This document shows, one piece after another, positions 56,152 to 64,000 of a stretch of DNA of 64,000 nucleotides. The notes beneath the pieces were generated by a model. The model was not told the origin of the DNA. It searched no databases and saw only the letters and a program-made list of their open reading frames with translations. The stretch is taken from positions 62,001 to 126,000 of the forward strand of contig JAUZNZ010000010.1 in NCBI GenBank assembly GCA_030706735.1, in the 5' to 3' direction. Position 1 is the first letter of the stretch. The number at the start of each line of letters is the position of its first letter. The DNA comes from Bacteroidota bacterium (GTDB lineage Bacteria > Bacteroidota > Bacteroidia > Chitinophagales > Chitinophagaceae). Made by a program: the position numbers and the translations under genes.

Positions 56152-58692
56152 GTGGTGAAAAATATACCGATTAAAAATATCCTGCTTTCCGCAATCTTTA
56201 TCGTTTTCGGAACGATGGGGGTAAGCGCCCAGCATGTGCCGGACACGGTAACTCCCCACGGCCAAAGGCCAGTCAGCACGCAGGATACGGCAATAGCCGG
56301 GCGGCGCAACCCGTCTCAGACAAGGCTTGGCGGAAAGAATGGCCGCGGGCGGCCGGGTGTCACCCTGTCCAGGGCGAAAACCGAGCGGCGTAAATTCGAT
56401 TCTACACTGTTTACGACGGCCAGTGAGCCCACTTCGGGCGATTACCTCGAAAGCCTGGAAAAGGTTTTCCAGTTGCTGAGCGCTGTGCCCGTTACTATTT
56501 CCTCCTTCACCCGCCTTGAGGAGATCCATGAACAGTTTGACGCGGAAGACTCTGTCCTGGATCTGGTAAAGAACCGGTTGACTGCCGGTGACGAACGCGA
56601 CCTGAACATACGTAATCTCCAGATGTTCAATACGCTGCTCGATCAGCTGGATAAGAGTACCGGCAGGTACGCTGACTATTTGCAGACGTATGATAAGAAA
56701 ATGGACGGCATCAGGGGGGACATCGCGGGTCTCAAGAAAGATACGCTGATGTTGCTTATATTCAGGGATTCTACGCTAAAAGCCACTTTTGAGCCTCAGT
56801 TGCAGGATATAAAATTAAAATGGCGGCAGGCTGACAGCCTGATCAAGTTGAACCTCGAGGAAATAAACGATCTGAAGGCGCGGGCCTCGGCGAACACGAT
56901 CACCATTTCAGACCTTCTTTACCGGGTAGACACGGACCTGGAGGACGTTGGCAGAAAGGCGTTCGGAAAAGAAAAAAAATATCTCTGGGAGTCAGGCGTC
57001 CCGGCGATCGCGCCACATCAGCCCTTCATCAGCGAACAGCAACTGGCCAGGTATTATTTCGCCAATTCCCGCGGCAAACGTGTATGGCTGATCTTGACCG
57101 GGCTGGTCTTCTTCTTCTGGAACTGGCTTAATTTTCGGACACTGAGGAGGCTTCATAGCCTGAAATCCGTTGAGATCTTTCATTTTCGGCATATCCAACC
57201 CTTTCCTCTTACCGCTTCTCTTTTATTCATCCTTAACCTGGCGCCTCTTTTTGATCTCTATGCTCCGGCGATCTATATTGAATCCATCCAGTTCTTCCTC
57301 ATGGTGCTCCTGACGATCGTGTTGCGCAATCAGCTTCCGCGGGGACATTTTTACGGATGGTGTGTTTTTATTGTTTTATTCTTATTCGTGCCGGTAATCC
57401 GAATTCTTGGTCTCCCGGAGGGCACGCAGCGTTGGATGGACTTTATCCAGAGTAGTCTGTCCGTGGCATTTGGGCTGGTCTTGCTATTTGGGTCGAACGT
57501 AACGAATCTCAACAAGTTATTCGGCTCATCGGATCTCCCCGTTAGTTCAACGATATCCGGAGGTACAAAGCTGGTGTTCTATGCCGGAGGATTATATGTC
57601 TTCCTCAACTTATTGGCGCTCGGATGCAATCTGGCGGGCCGTGTTACCCTGTCGAAAATATTTGGTGCGACCGGCGTGTATGCTTTTGCGCAGACCGTCA
57701 GCCTGATCATATTTGTTCAACTGGTCGTTGAGGCCTTTCTGCTCCAGATACAGACCAGCAGGGTCCGCAAGCGATACCCGGAGAACTTCGATGTTCCCGG
57801 AGTCACGCGTTCCATCTATCGCGTTGCCGCCGGCCTTGCCATTTTTCTATGGCTGATCGTGTTTTCATCGAATCTAAACCTGTTCGATGCGCTAAACGAT
57901 CTGTTGACCAGTTTACTAACCAGTCCGAGGCATGTTGGGAGCTTTTCATTTACGCTTGGCGGGATCCTTTTGTTCATGGCCATTATCTGGACGGCCAATT
58001 TCTTGCAGCGTTATATTACTTTTTTCTTTGGCGATACCGGGGACGATGCGGCTATTGACGACAAAGGGCAGCGATCCAAGCTGCTGGTTACCCGGCTTAT
58101 CTTGCTGACGGCCGGCTTTCTGCTTGCGGTGGCTGCATCCGGGCTGCCGCTGGACAAGATCACCGTCATCCTGGGAGCCCTGGGCGTCGGTATTGGCCTT
58201 GGTTTGCAGAGTATCGTGAACAATTTCGTCTCCGGGATCATTTTGATATTCGACAGGCCGCTTAGGATCGGAGATATGGTGGAGATCGGGGATAAAAAGG
58301 GTAAAGTGAAGGAGATCGGCATCCGTTCCAGCACCCTGCTCACCGATGATGGTGCCGAAGTGATCATCCCGAACGGGGATGTACTCTCCCATAATATTGT
58401 TAATTGGACGCTTAGCAATAATCACGTGCGCGTAGCCTTAACGTTCACTATTGACAAGCCTGCTCATGCCGAAGCGATTCAGACGGAGGCAATAAAGGAG
58501 ATCGTCAAGGGCAACCCGAATGTGCTGGACAGCAGGGAACCTGAGGTCAGCCTGAATATGGTCAGTTCCAAGACCATTGAAATCAAGGTGCTTTTCTGGT
58601 GTAAGGACTTCGGCAAGACTTCTTCTACCTCCGTGGATGTCCGATCAGCTATTTATCAATATCTGGACAAACAGGGAATTACCGTAGAATAA
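56152..58692 (+). CDS. Large MscS-family mechanosensitive channel
   Basis: Inner-membrane channel that opens under membrane tension. About 846 residues. A signal peptide (NILLSAIFIVFGTMGVSA) is followed by a coiled-coil-rich periplasmic region to about residue 300, several membrane helices, and the MscS core: ITVILGALGVGIGLGLQSIV (pore helix TM3), then NNFVSGIILIFDRPLRIGDM, VEIGDKKGKVKEIGIRSSTL and IPNGDVLSHNIVNWT. This is the layout of the long MscK/YbdG-like group. Two adjacent GTG codons (56152 and 56155) are possible starts; no ATG fits. It follows the exported protein after 115 bases. Confidence 0.92.
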   Translation: MVKNIPIKNILLSAIFIVFGTMGVSAQHVPDTVTPHGQRPVSTQDTAIAGRRNPSQTRLGGKNGRGRPGVTLSRAKTERRKFDSTLFTTASEPTSGDYLESLEKVFQLLSAVPVTISSFTRLEEIHEQFDAEDSVLDLVKNRLTAGDERDLNIRNLQMFNTLLDQLDKSTGRYADYLQTYDKKMDGIRGDIAGLKKDTLMLLIFRDSTLKATFEPQLQDIKLKWRQADSLIKLNLEEINDLKARASANTITISDLLYRVDTDLEDVGRKAFGKEKKYLWESGVPAIAPHQPFISEQQLARYYFANSRGKRVWLILTGLVFFFWNWLNFRTLRRLHSLKSVEIFHFRHIQPFPLTASLLFILNLAPLFDLYAPAIYIESIQFFLMVLLTIVLRNQLPRGHFYGWCVFIVLFLFVPVIRILGLPEGTQRWMDFIQSSLSVAFGLVLLFGSNVTNLNKLFGSSDLPVSSTISGGTKLVFYAGGLYVFLNLLALGCNLAGRVTLSKIFGATGVYAFAQTVSLIIFVQLVVEAFLLQIQTSRVRKRYPENFDVPGVTRSIYRVAAGLAIFLWLIVFSSNLNLFDALNDLLTSLLTSPRHVGSFSFTLGGILLFMAIIWTANFLQRYITFFFGDTGDDAAIDDKGQRSKLLVTRLILLTAGFLLAVAASGLPLDKITVILGALGVGIGLGLQSIVNNFVSGIILIFDRPLRIGDMVEIGDKKGKVKEIGIRSSTLLTDDGAEVIIPNGDVLSHNIVNWTLSNNHVRVALTFTIDKPAHAEAIQTEAIKEIVKGNPNVLDSREPEVSLNMVSSKTIEIKVLFWCKDFGKTSSTSVDVRSAIYQYLDKQGITVE

Positions 58693-58751
58693 TGTTCAAC
58701 GGGCGATCGATAGCACTTGACATTCGACCCTGATTTCCCGCGACCGGCGCT

Positions 58752-59603
58752 TCAATTGATTGTCGCGCTATGCGCCCGCCTGAAAGCGAGTGGAGTTACT
58801 TTGAATTCCTTCTTAAATAGCCGGATAAATGAACTTTGGTTTTCGAATCCACAAGAGACCATGATCAGACCGACCGGGCGTTTGGTCTTTTTCAACAAGC
58901 GACAAGCCTTTTTCAGACGGAGCCGTGTAAGATACTCCCTGGGCGTGGCTTCATACGCGCTCTTGAATAATCGCAGAAAGTGGAAGGGAGAGATATGGCA
59001 AACCCTGGAAAGCGTTTCCAGCGTAATGTCTTCGTCGAGGTGGTCCTTCATATGCTTGACCGCCAATCTCATCCTCTTGTGCAGGTCGGCCTTCGTCTCC
59101 TTGCCCGTAGCCTGGACCCGGTTGACGGTCTTGTACTGATCCAATTCGAACCATGGTTTGGCAGGGCGGGTGGAGGGATACCCGTTATCCTGCCGGAATT
59201 TTTTCCGTTCATGGGTAAAATCCCACCAATTTCTGGGACTTTCCGGGTGTTCGGCGAAGTGAACGACCAGGCGAAATTGATCTTCCACGCAGGGATCGAT
59301 CCATGCGCCCGCCAGTAGCTCCAGTTTATTGAATAACTTCGCCGGGTCCTTTCCCTTCAATTCATGCAGAGAGTAAAATCCCAATTGGATCAGGTCATGG
59401 GCGAATTTGGCGCCAATCGAGGGTAGGCTTTGGAACTCGGACATCGCTCTGAGCTCCATGGCCCTGATCCCGGAAACATTTAGCACGTCCTTCAGGCTGC
59501 GTACGGAATGACGGTGAATTTCATTCAATTTTATTCCTTCTGCCCGGAGCTTTCTTTTTTCGGAAACCAGGATTTCCAGCCTGTTTGGTTTGGATTCATT
59601 CAT
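58752..59603 (-). CDS. Cdd1-like helix-hairpin-helix domain fused to AraC-type HTH
   Basis: 283 residues with two domains that are usually separate. Residues 52-130 look like the Cdd1 (pathogenicity-locus) HhH domain: MSEFQSLPSIGAKFAHDLIQ, LHELKGKDPAKLFNKL, then DPCVEDQFRLVVHFAEHP and NWWDF. Residues 176-277 form a double helix-turn-helix of the AraC/XylS family: ITLETLSRVCHISPFHFLRL, FKSAYEATPREYLTRLRLKK and SCGFENQSSFIRLFKKEFKV. It is probably a DNA-binding regulator; the ligand, if any, is unknown. Its ATG overlaps the stop of the degraded VOC gene upstream. Confidence 0.85.
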   Translation of the reverse strand: MNESKPNRLEILVSEKRKLRAEGIKLNEIHRHSVRSLKDVLNVSGIRAMELRAMSEFQSLPSIGAKFAHDLIQLGFYSLHELKGKDPAKLFNKLELLAGAWIDPCVEDQFRLVVHFAEHPESPRNWWDFTHERKKFRQDNGYPSTRPAKPWFELDQYKTVNRVQATGKETKADLHKRMRLAVKHMKDHLDEDITLETLSRVCHISPFHFLRLFKSAYEATPREYLTRLRLKKACRLLKKTKRPVGLIMVSCGFENQSSFIRLFKKEFKVTPLAFRRAHSATIN

Positions 59604-59899
59604 TTTCTGCGAATGTTAGCATGTAATTGTTGATGTCTCTGATGGAAAATTCAGTGGCTCCGTAAAAGGTCTTCTCTAGCCCGTGCAAGACCGTCACTTT
59701 CTCATTTAGCTCTTCGTACAAAGGTTATGCCGCCGCAACGCATGAGGGCAAAAATGGGGTCTCCTTTTTCGGGTACGGTGGTTATTATTTCGAAGCCCAG
59801 CTGTTTGTAAAAATCGGTGGTTAGGTTGAGATCCTTTACATAAATGGTCGGTGCCATGCTTTCCATAGCAAAGGGGCGACCGGATGGATGTTGTTTCAT
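59596..59899 (-). pseudogene. VOC/glyoxalase-family gene broken by internal deletion
   Basis: The open part (59702-59899) gives MESMAPTIYVKDLNLTTDFY, then LGFEIITT and DPIFALMRCGGITF, the first half of a VOC (glyoxalase/bleomycin-resistance) fold. It then runs into RRAK and a stop. In another frame from about 59710 the sequence continues YEELNEKVTVLHGLEKTFYG and TEFSIRDINNYMLTFAENE, the normal C-terminal end of a VOC protein, to a stop at 59596. About 30-40 middle codons seem to be missing and the frame is shifted. The promoter is still present. The ancestral stop overlaps the start of the regulator at 58752-59603, so the two were once coupled. Confidence 0.75.
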
Positions 59900-59910
59900 T
59901 TTTTTTCTTA

Positions 59911-59918
59911 CAAAAGTA
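59911..59918 (-). promoter_or_regulatory. Promoter -7 element of the VOC pseudogene and regulator
   Basis: Minus-strand TACTTTTG matches TAnnTTTG and lies 11 bases before the VOC ATG. It probably still drives the Cdd1-AraC gene. Confidence 0.6.
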
Positions 59919-59973
59919 GAAGCGCCGGCGAGGTAAAATGTGCCGAAATTGCTATTATCGAACGGGAATGAGC

Positions 59974-60009
59974 AAAAAAAGCCCCGGACAAATGGCTAAA
60001 TGCCGGGGC
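59974..60009 (-). terminator. Minus-strand terminator with no obvious gene in front of it
   Basis: GCCCCGG and CCGGGGC pair (59981-59987 and 60003-60009). On the minus strand the stem is followed by seven T. It sits in a divergent region upstream of the VOC promoter, where no minus-strand gene is visible. Confidence 0.65.
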
Positions 60010-60066
60010 ATGATATTGGTAACTGGTGGTCCTTGGATTATCGATCAATAAAATAAACACCTACAT

Positions 60067-60651
60067 ATGCGTATTAAAACACCCGGAAGGCTGACCTGTT
60101 TTTGCATTCTCGCCGCTTTTGGTTTCTATGGGCTGGCCGGCTGCAATAGCGATGGCGATTCCAAAACTGCCGGTTCGTCCTCGGATAGCACGGTACAGAC
60201 GGCCGGAACAACGGACAGCGCTTCTAAAGACAGTATGGCCACGGCGTCCCGGTCCGCAAAGAAAAAGAGGAAGGCCTCCGTTTCGATAGCCACACCCGAC
60301 AACGACAAGATCGTCAGGGACAAAGAAGGCGTTTATAACAGGGCGGAAGTAATGCCCGAATATCCCGGAGGGCAGAATGCCTTGTCAAACTATATCAACG
60401 ATCAATTCGGTTCCAGCCAGACTACCATCGATGACAACACGACCGGTACCGTAAGAGTGTCGTTTATAGTGGATGAGAAAGGAAAGGTCACGGATGTCCA
60501 TTTACTGGGCGATCGCAGATCGGCTACAAGTTTGGATGACCAGGTGGTAAAAGTGATCAGCAATATGCCGGCCTGGACGCCGGGAAAAGTAAAGGGAAAG
60601 AATGTAAAGACAAGGCTTGAACTCCCGATCGTCTTCGAATTGGAAGGATAG
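60067..60651 (+). CDS. Lipoprotein with TonB C-terminal domain
   Basis: 194 residues. The lipoprotein signal has the lipobox LAGC, with Cys26 as the lipidated residue. A Ser, Thr and Lys-rich linker covers about 27-90 (SAKKKRKASVS). Residues 91-194 form a TonB C-terminal-like domain: VMPEYPGGQNALSNYINDQF, GTVRVSFIVDEKGKVTDVHL and WTPGKVKGKNVKTRLELPIV. True TonB has an N-terminal transmembrane helix that contacts ExbB; here a lipid anchor replaces it. The role is unclear. It is convergent with the nuclease gene, 15 bases apart. Confidence 0.88.
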   Translation: MRIKTPGRLTCFCILAAFGFYGLAGCNSDGDSKTAGSSSDSTVQTAGTTDSASKDSMATASRSAKKKRKASVSIATPDNDKIVRDKEGVYNRAEVMPEYPGGQNALSNYINDQFGSSQTTIDDNTTGTVRVSFIVDEKGKVTDVHLLGDRRSATSLDDQVVKVISNMPAWTPGKVKGKNVKTRLELPIVFELEG

Positions 60652-60666
60652 GGCAGGCTATTTCCT

Positions 60667-61788
60667 TCAATCCTTCACCGTGATCTGCCCCGGATCGGTC
60701 ACGATGATCTCCGGCTTGCCGCGGTATTCGGTGACCACTCCTGTCACGCAAATGCTCTTATTGGCGTAGGCGGTTTCAGGGGCGACCTTGAATTTGCCTC
60801 TGTCTTCTCCCTTGATCATGATCGTCAGTTTCTGGTTGGGATACGCTGCGCCAACATTCAGGAGCGTCATTTGGGAGGATTCGAAATATCTCGTCGTGTA
60901 GACCTTATCGCAAAGGGTTGTTGTCGAGCCGGGCGAAAGGGAGGAGGCCGGAGAGGAGGAGGCCGGAACCGCGGACGTACTATTGGATACGGGCCCGGAA
61001 GGCGGCGGAGCGGTAAAAATACTGTTTAGCACTCCCGCGAGCCGGATTCCTGCCTGTTCAATGCGTCGCGCAATGACCGGGAGGTGCGCCTGATAATAGG
61101 CCTCGTCAAAATTTGGGTTTCGGGCAGCGTCCGCATACAGCTCCGCGCTGACCTGATAGGATTCGAAAAGCCATTTCATCAGATCGTCCGATTGCCATTT
61201 CCGGATCTGTTCGGGCGTCGCGCGATCATATCGTTCTGCCAGTTGCTCGAAGGAGAGGTTTTGATGTTCGATCAAACGCGAATCCCAAAGGCTGTGGAGA
61301 TTGGCATCCTGTCCTTCGAAGGTCACCTTGATGGAATTGCCGCCTTTGTCCTCCGCGCGGCTCACATGCATGGGCTGATGCAGATCGCCGACCAGATGAA
61401 TGACAAATTTCAGGGCAAACGCCTTTTCGTCCTTCGAGCGCGTGGGGTCGCGCAGATCGGTCTCACATTTGAGCAAAGCCTTGTAGACATTGTCTTCCTT
61501 CATCTCCCGAACCGCATTGGAGAATTGTTGATAGGTATAGCCCATCGGCAAGTCGATATAATGCCAGGGACCGGTATATCGGAATTCTTCATGTGAACGG
61601 ATCTCGTCCGCATAGGTGCTGACTTCCGGCATCGTCTGGTCTCCCAGGTAATAGTGAACATTCAGTCTGGCATTGGCCGTCAGGTGGGCTTCCGCGATCT
61701 TAGCCACGGTACGGTGGCCCAGTACTCCCCATGACACTAAAAGGACCGAGCACAGGACCCAGGGGGTAGTGGAGAACAGCTTTTTCAT
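60667..61788 (-). CDS. S1/P1 nuclease with extra C-terminal domain
   Basis: An exported zinc-dependent nuclease of 373 residues. The signal peptide ends so that the mature protein would start at Trp20 (WGVLGHRTVAKIAEAHL), whose amino group is a zinc ligand in this family. Further zinc ligands are in WHYIDLP, FVIHLVGDLHQPMHV and ANLHSLWDSRLIE. A Pro/Ser-rich linker (APPPSGPVSNSTSAVPASSS) leads to a domain of about 80 residues ending CVTGVVTEYRGKPEIIVTDP, which looks like an OB-fold nucleic-acid-binding module. The start at 61788 gives the best signal peptide. TATATTTA near 61809 (minus strand) may be a promoter. Confidence 0.88.
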   Translation of the reverse strand: MKKLFSTTPWVLCSVLLVSWGVLGHRTVAKIAEAHLTANARLNVHYYLGDQTMPEVSTYADEIRSHEEFRYTGPWHYIDLPMGYTYQQFSNAVREMKEDNVYKALLKCETDLRDPTRSKDEKAFALKFVIHLVGDLHQPMHVSRAEDKGGNSIKVTFEGQDANLHSLWDSRLIEHQNLSFEQLAERYDRATPEQIRKWQSDDLMKWLFESYQVSAELYADAARNPNFDEAYYQAHLPVIARRIEQAGIRLAGVLNSIFTAPPPSGPVSNSTSAVPASSSPASSLSPGSTTTLCDKVYTTRYFESSQMTLLNVGAAYPNQKLTIMIKGEDRGKFKVAPETAYANKSICVTGVVTEYRGKPEIIVTDPGQITVKD

Positions 61789-61895
61789 GATAAATATTGA
61801 GGCCATAAATATAGTGAACTATTTTTTAGCACATTTAGTTCGCAGCTATTTGGTAAGAATAGAATATTTTTAGGAACACGTAAATCAGCAGCCAT

Positions 61896-63209
61896 ATGGA
61901 ACGACGCAACTTTCTCAGGAATACCACGCTCGCGACGGCAGGGGTCACGGTGCTCAATTTTCCCATATTCGGCAAACAGGCTCCCAGTAATAAAGTCGTA
62001 TTGGGCGTAATGGGGCTGAATGGCAGGGGCAGTTATCTCGCGAACTGCTATGCGCATCTGCAGAATGTGGAGGTCGGTTACCTGTGCGATATCGAGGAGG
62101 GAGCTATCAAGCGGGGGTTTGATGCGGTAAAGGATCTGCCCAGGAGGCCTGAACTGATCAGGGATATCCGTAAGCTGGTAGAACGGAAGGATATGGACGC
62201 GCTGATCGTCGCAGCGCCGGATCATTGGCATACGCCTGCGGCCATCCTGGGTTCATCACATGGCAAGCATGTTTATGTAGAGAAGCCTTGCGGGCAAAAT
62301 CCATATGAGGGCGAGCTGATCGTCCAGGCCATGCATAAATTCGGCAAGCATATTCAAATGGGAAATCAGCGCCGGTCGATGCCGACCTTGATCGAGGCCG
62401 TCAGGCAGGTACGCGATGGGATCATCGGCGATGTCTATTTTGCCAAGGCCTGGTATACCAACAACCGGAAATCCATCGGCAAAGGCAAACAGGTCGCCGT
62501 GCCTTCGACCCTGGACTTTGACCTTTGGCAGGGTCCGGCGCCAAGGCGCCCTTACCAGGATAACCTCGTACATTATAACTGGCATTGGTTCTGGCATTGG
62601 GGAACAGGCGAATCCTGCAATAACGGCACCCATGAATTGGATTGTTGCCGTTGGTTCCTGGGGGTCGATTTTCCCACCAAGGCGACTTCCGCGGGCGGCC
62701 GGTACGCATTTAGCGACGATTGGCAAACCCCCGATACCCAGGTTGCTTCGTTCGAGTTTGGGGACAAGGCCAGCATAACCTGGGAAAATCGCAGTTGTCA
62801 GAATTTCCCGGTGGAAGGTTCGGGTCGGGGATTTGTGATCTATGGTAAGAAAGGCACCCTGGTAAACCACGGAGGCGGCGATTACCAGATCTTCGATATT
62901 GACAACAAGCTCCAAAAGGACGTGAAGTCTGAAGTTGCCGCCGATCCAAATAATACCCTAAGCGCCACGGGCAATCTCGACTTGTATCATTTTAATAACT
63001 TTGTCAATACGATCCGCGGGGACGCCAGATTGAACGCGCCGGTGGACGAGGCGTATAAATCCGTCTTATTGTGCCATCTGGCTAATATTGCGCAACGTAC
63101 AGGGGAAACCCTTCTGTGCGATCCATCGAACGGCCACCTGTTGAACAGCACAAATGCAATGAAATTATGGAGAAGAACCTACGAACCCGGCTGGGAGCCG
63201 GTCGTGTGA
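61896..63209 (+). CDS. Gfo/Idh/MocA-family oxidoreductase with Tat-like signal
   Basis: An NAD(P)-dependent sugar oxidoreductase family member of 437 residues. It begins MERRNFLRNTTLATAGVTVL, a twin-arginine-like export signal. The Rossmann part has VVLGVMGLNGRGSYLANCYA, DHWHTPAAI and HVYVEKPCGQNPYEGE (the EKP motif). The catalytic half has NWHWFWHWGTGESCNNGTHE and LDCCRWFLGVDFP. This type acts on sugars or glycosides, often in the periplasm of Bacteroidota. The exact substrate cannot be given. It overlaps the next gene, a TIM-barrel isomerase, so the two act together. Confidence 0.88.
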   Translation: MERRNFLRNTTLATAGVTVLNFPIFGKQAPSNKVVLGVMGLNGRGSYLANCYAHLQNVEVGYLCDIEEGAIKRGFDAVKDLPRRPELIRDIRKLVERKDMDALIVAAPDHWHTPAAILGSSHGKHVYVEKPCGQNPYEGELIVQAMHKFGKHIQMGNQRRSMPTLIEAVRQVRDGIIGDVYFAKAWYTNNRKSIGKGKQVAVPSTLDFDLWQGPAPRRPYQDNLVHYNWHWFWHWGTGESCNNGTHELDCCRWFLGVDFPTKATSAGGRYAFSDDWQTPDTQVASFEFGDKASITWENRSCQNFPVEGSGRGFVIYGKKGTLVNHGGGDYQIFDIDNKLQKDVKSEVAADPNNTLSATGNLDLYHFNNFVNTIRGDARLNAPVDEAYKSVLLCHLANIAQRTGETLLCDPSNGHLLNSTNAMKLWRRTYEPGWEPVV

Positions 63210-64000
63210 TCATCATGGCCTTGTTGATCCCCATCGGGCACGTCGCCTTCGCCCAGTCGGTGAAGCCATTATTTCCGCAAAAGCCCGGCATGGTATCTTA
63301 TACTTTCCGAAAATATTTCGAAAAGGATGTACCCTCCACGCTGGACACGATCAGGCGATACGGCATCACGGATATGGAGTTTTCGAACCTTTTCGGAAAA
63401 ACGGCCGCCGAACTCCGCTCGATGATCGACGCGAAGGGCATCCACTGTTCGTCATTTGGCGTGGGGTATGATGACCTGATGAACAAGGCCGATGTGGTGG
63501 CACAAAATGCGATAACGTTGGGAGCGCATTATGTACGGGTCTCCTGGATACCTCATAAGGGACCATTCACCCTTGAAGACGCGAAGAAGGCGGCAGAGGA
63601 CTTCAATCGCGCCGGCAAATACCTGAAGGAGAAGTATGGCCTGGGTTTCATCTATCATAATCATGGATATGAGTTCGAGCCCTGGCAGGACGGGACATTA
63701 TACGACTACATCCTCCGGAATACGGATCCGGCCTATGTGAGCTACGAACTGGATATCCTTTGGGCTTTTTTCCCCGGACAAGACCCGGCAGCGATGCTGA
63801 CCAAATATGGTAGCCGCTATAAATGCGTGCATTTGAAAGACCTTCGCAAGGGAGTAACCGGCAACCTGAGCGGAGGCACTCCCCCCGACAATGACGTGGC
63901 GCTGGGAACAGGGCAGATCGATATCCCCGCCATCCTGAAAGCGGCGAAGAAAGCGGGGGTCGAACATTATTATATCGAAGACGAAAGCGATCGCGTGCTC
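63167..64000 (+). CDS. Exported sugar-phosphate isomerase/epimerase-like TIM-barrel protein (3' end outside window)
   Basis: An xylose-isomerase-like barrel. The N-terminus from the ATG at 63167 reads MEKNLRTRLGAGRVIIMALL, then IPIGHVAFAQ, a good signal peptide. A GTG at 63206 forms a four-base overlap with the upstream stop but would lack the basic n-region. Family features are LDTIRRYGITDMEFSNLFG, GFIYHNHGYEFEP (metal and substrate side chains), VSYELDILWAFFPGQDP and CVHLKDLRKGV. 278 codons are present and the frame is open to the window edge. The pairing with a Gfo/Idh/MocA enzyme suggests sequential steps on one sugar. Confidence 0.88.
   Translation, partial: MEKNLRTRLGAGRVIIMALLIPIGHVAFAQSVKPLFPQKPGMVSYTFRKYFEKDVPSTLDTIRRYGITDMEFSNLFGKTAAELRSMIDAKGIHCSSFGVGYDDLMNKADVVAQNAITLGAHYVRVSWIPHKGPFTLEDAKKAAEDFNRAGKYLKEKYGLGFIYHNHGYEFEPWQDGTLYDYILRNTDPAYVSYELDILWAFFPGQDPAAMLTKYGSRYKCVHLKDLRKGVTGNLSGGTPPDNDVALGTGQIDIPAILKAAKKAGVEHYYIEDESDRVL

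Overview
The window comes from a Bacteroidota chromosome, most likely family Chitinophagaceae, with fairly high GC. The lines of evidence are: a type III glutamine synthetase (GlnN); the Bacteroidota -7 promoter element TAnnTTTG upstream of about fifteen genes; few recognisable Shine-Dalgarno sites; several short proteins with Bacteroidota-style signal peptides; and the order rpsL-rpsG-fusA ... rpsJ-rplC-...-secY-map. I saw no transposase, phage gene, integrase or CRISPR array. Most of the window is core chromosome, with accessory genes toward the right end.

Layout. 1-7190: ribonuclease Z (cut by the window edge), a STAS protein, clpC, cmk and glutamine synthetase III. 7354-14182: surface-polysaccharide genes (polytopic membrane protein, GT4 glycosyltransferase, OafA-type acyltransferase, ADP-heptose epimerase) with purL between them, followed by proC. 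15221-25208: a small membrane peptide, pyrG, yidC, two unknown exported proteins, a TPR protein, a phosphosulfolactate synthase homologue coupled to aroE, then a minus-strand unit of an unknown protein, rdgB and a thioesterase. 25310-44852: ilvE, then rpsL-rpsG, fusA, two inserted genes (a W-rich secreted protein and a DPP-IV-like peptidase), and the joined S10/spc ribosomal cluster from rpsJ to secY-map. 44873-53865: flavoprotein, YD-repeat-like protein, rpsA, HAD phosphatase, PlsC-like acyltransferase, acyl-CoA thioesterase, dipeptide epimerase, proline dehydrogenase and tRNA-Val(GAC). 54000-64000: a large exported protein with internal repeats, an MscS-type channel, a Cdd1/AraC fusion regulator preceded by a broken VOC gene, a TonB-C lipoprotein, an S1/P1 nuclease fused to a C-terminal domain, and a Gfo/Idh/MocA oxidoreductase paired with a TIM-barrel isomerase that runs off the window.

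Points of most interest. (1) A 368-base intercistronic stretch between rpsJ and rplC has no convincing gene and folds by hand into several nested stems, so it is a candidate ribosomal-operon regulatory RNA. (2) The exported protein at 54000-56036 carries a tandem repeat and a peptide that closely resembles the catalytic loop of tyrosine kinases, although no other kinase motif is present. (3) The ribosomal superoperon is rearranged: two accessory genes lie between fusA and rpsJ, and the infA-rpmJ-rpsM-rpsK-rpsD-rpoA-rplQ block does not follow map. (4) A VOC gene has been broken by an internal deletion but keeps its promoter and its overlap with the downstream regulator. All assignments come from reading the sequence; no database search was run.
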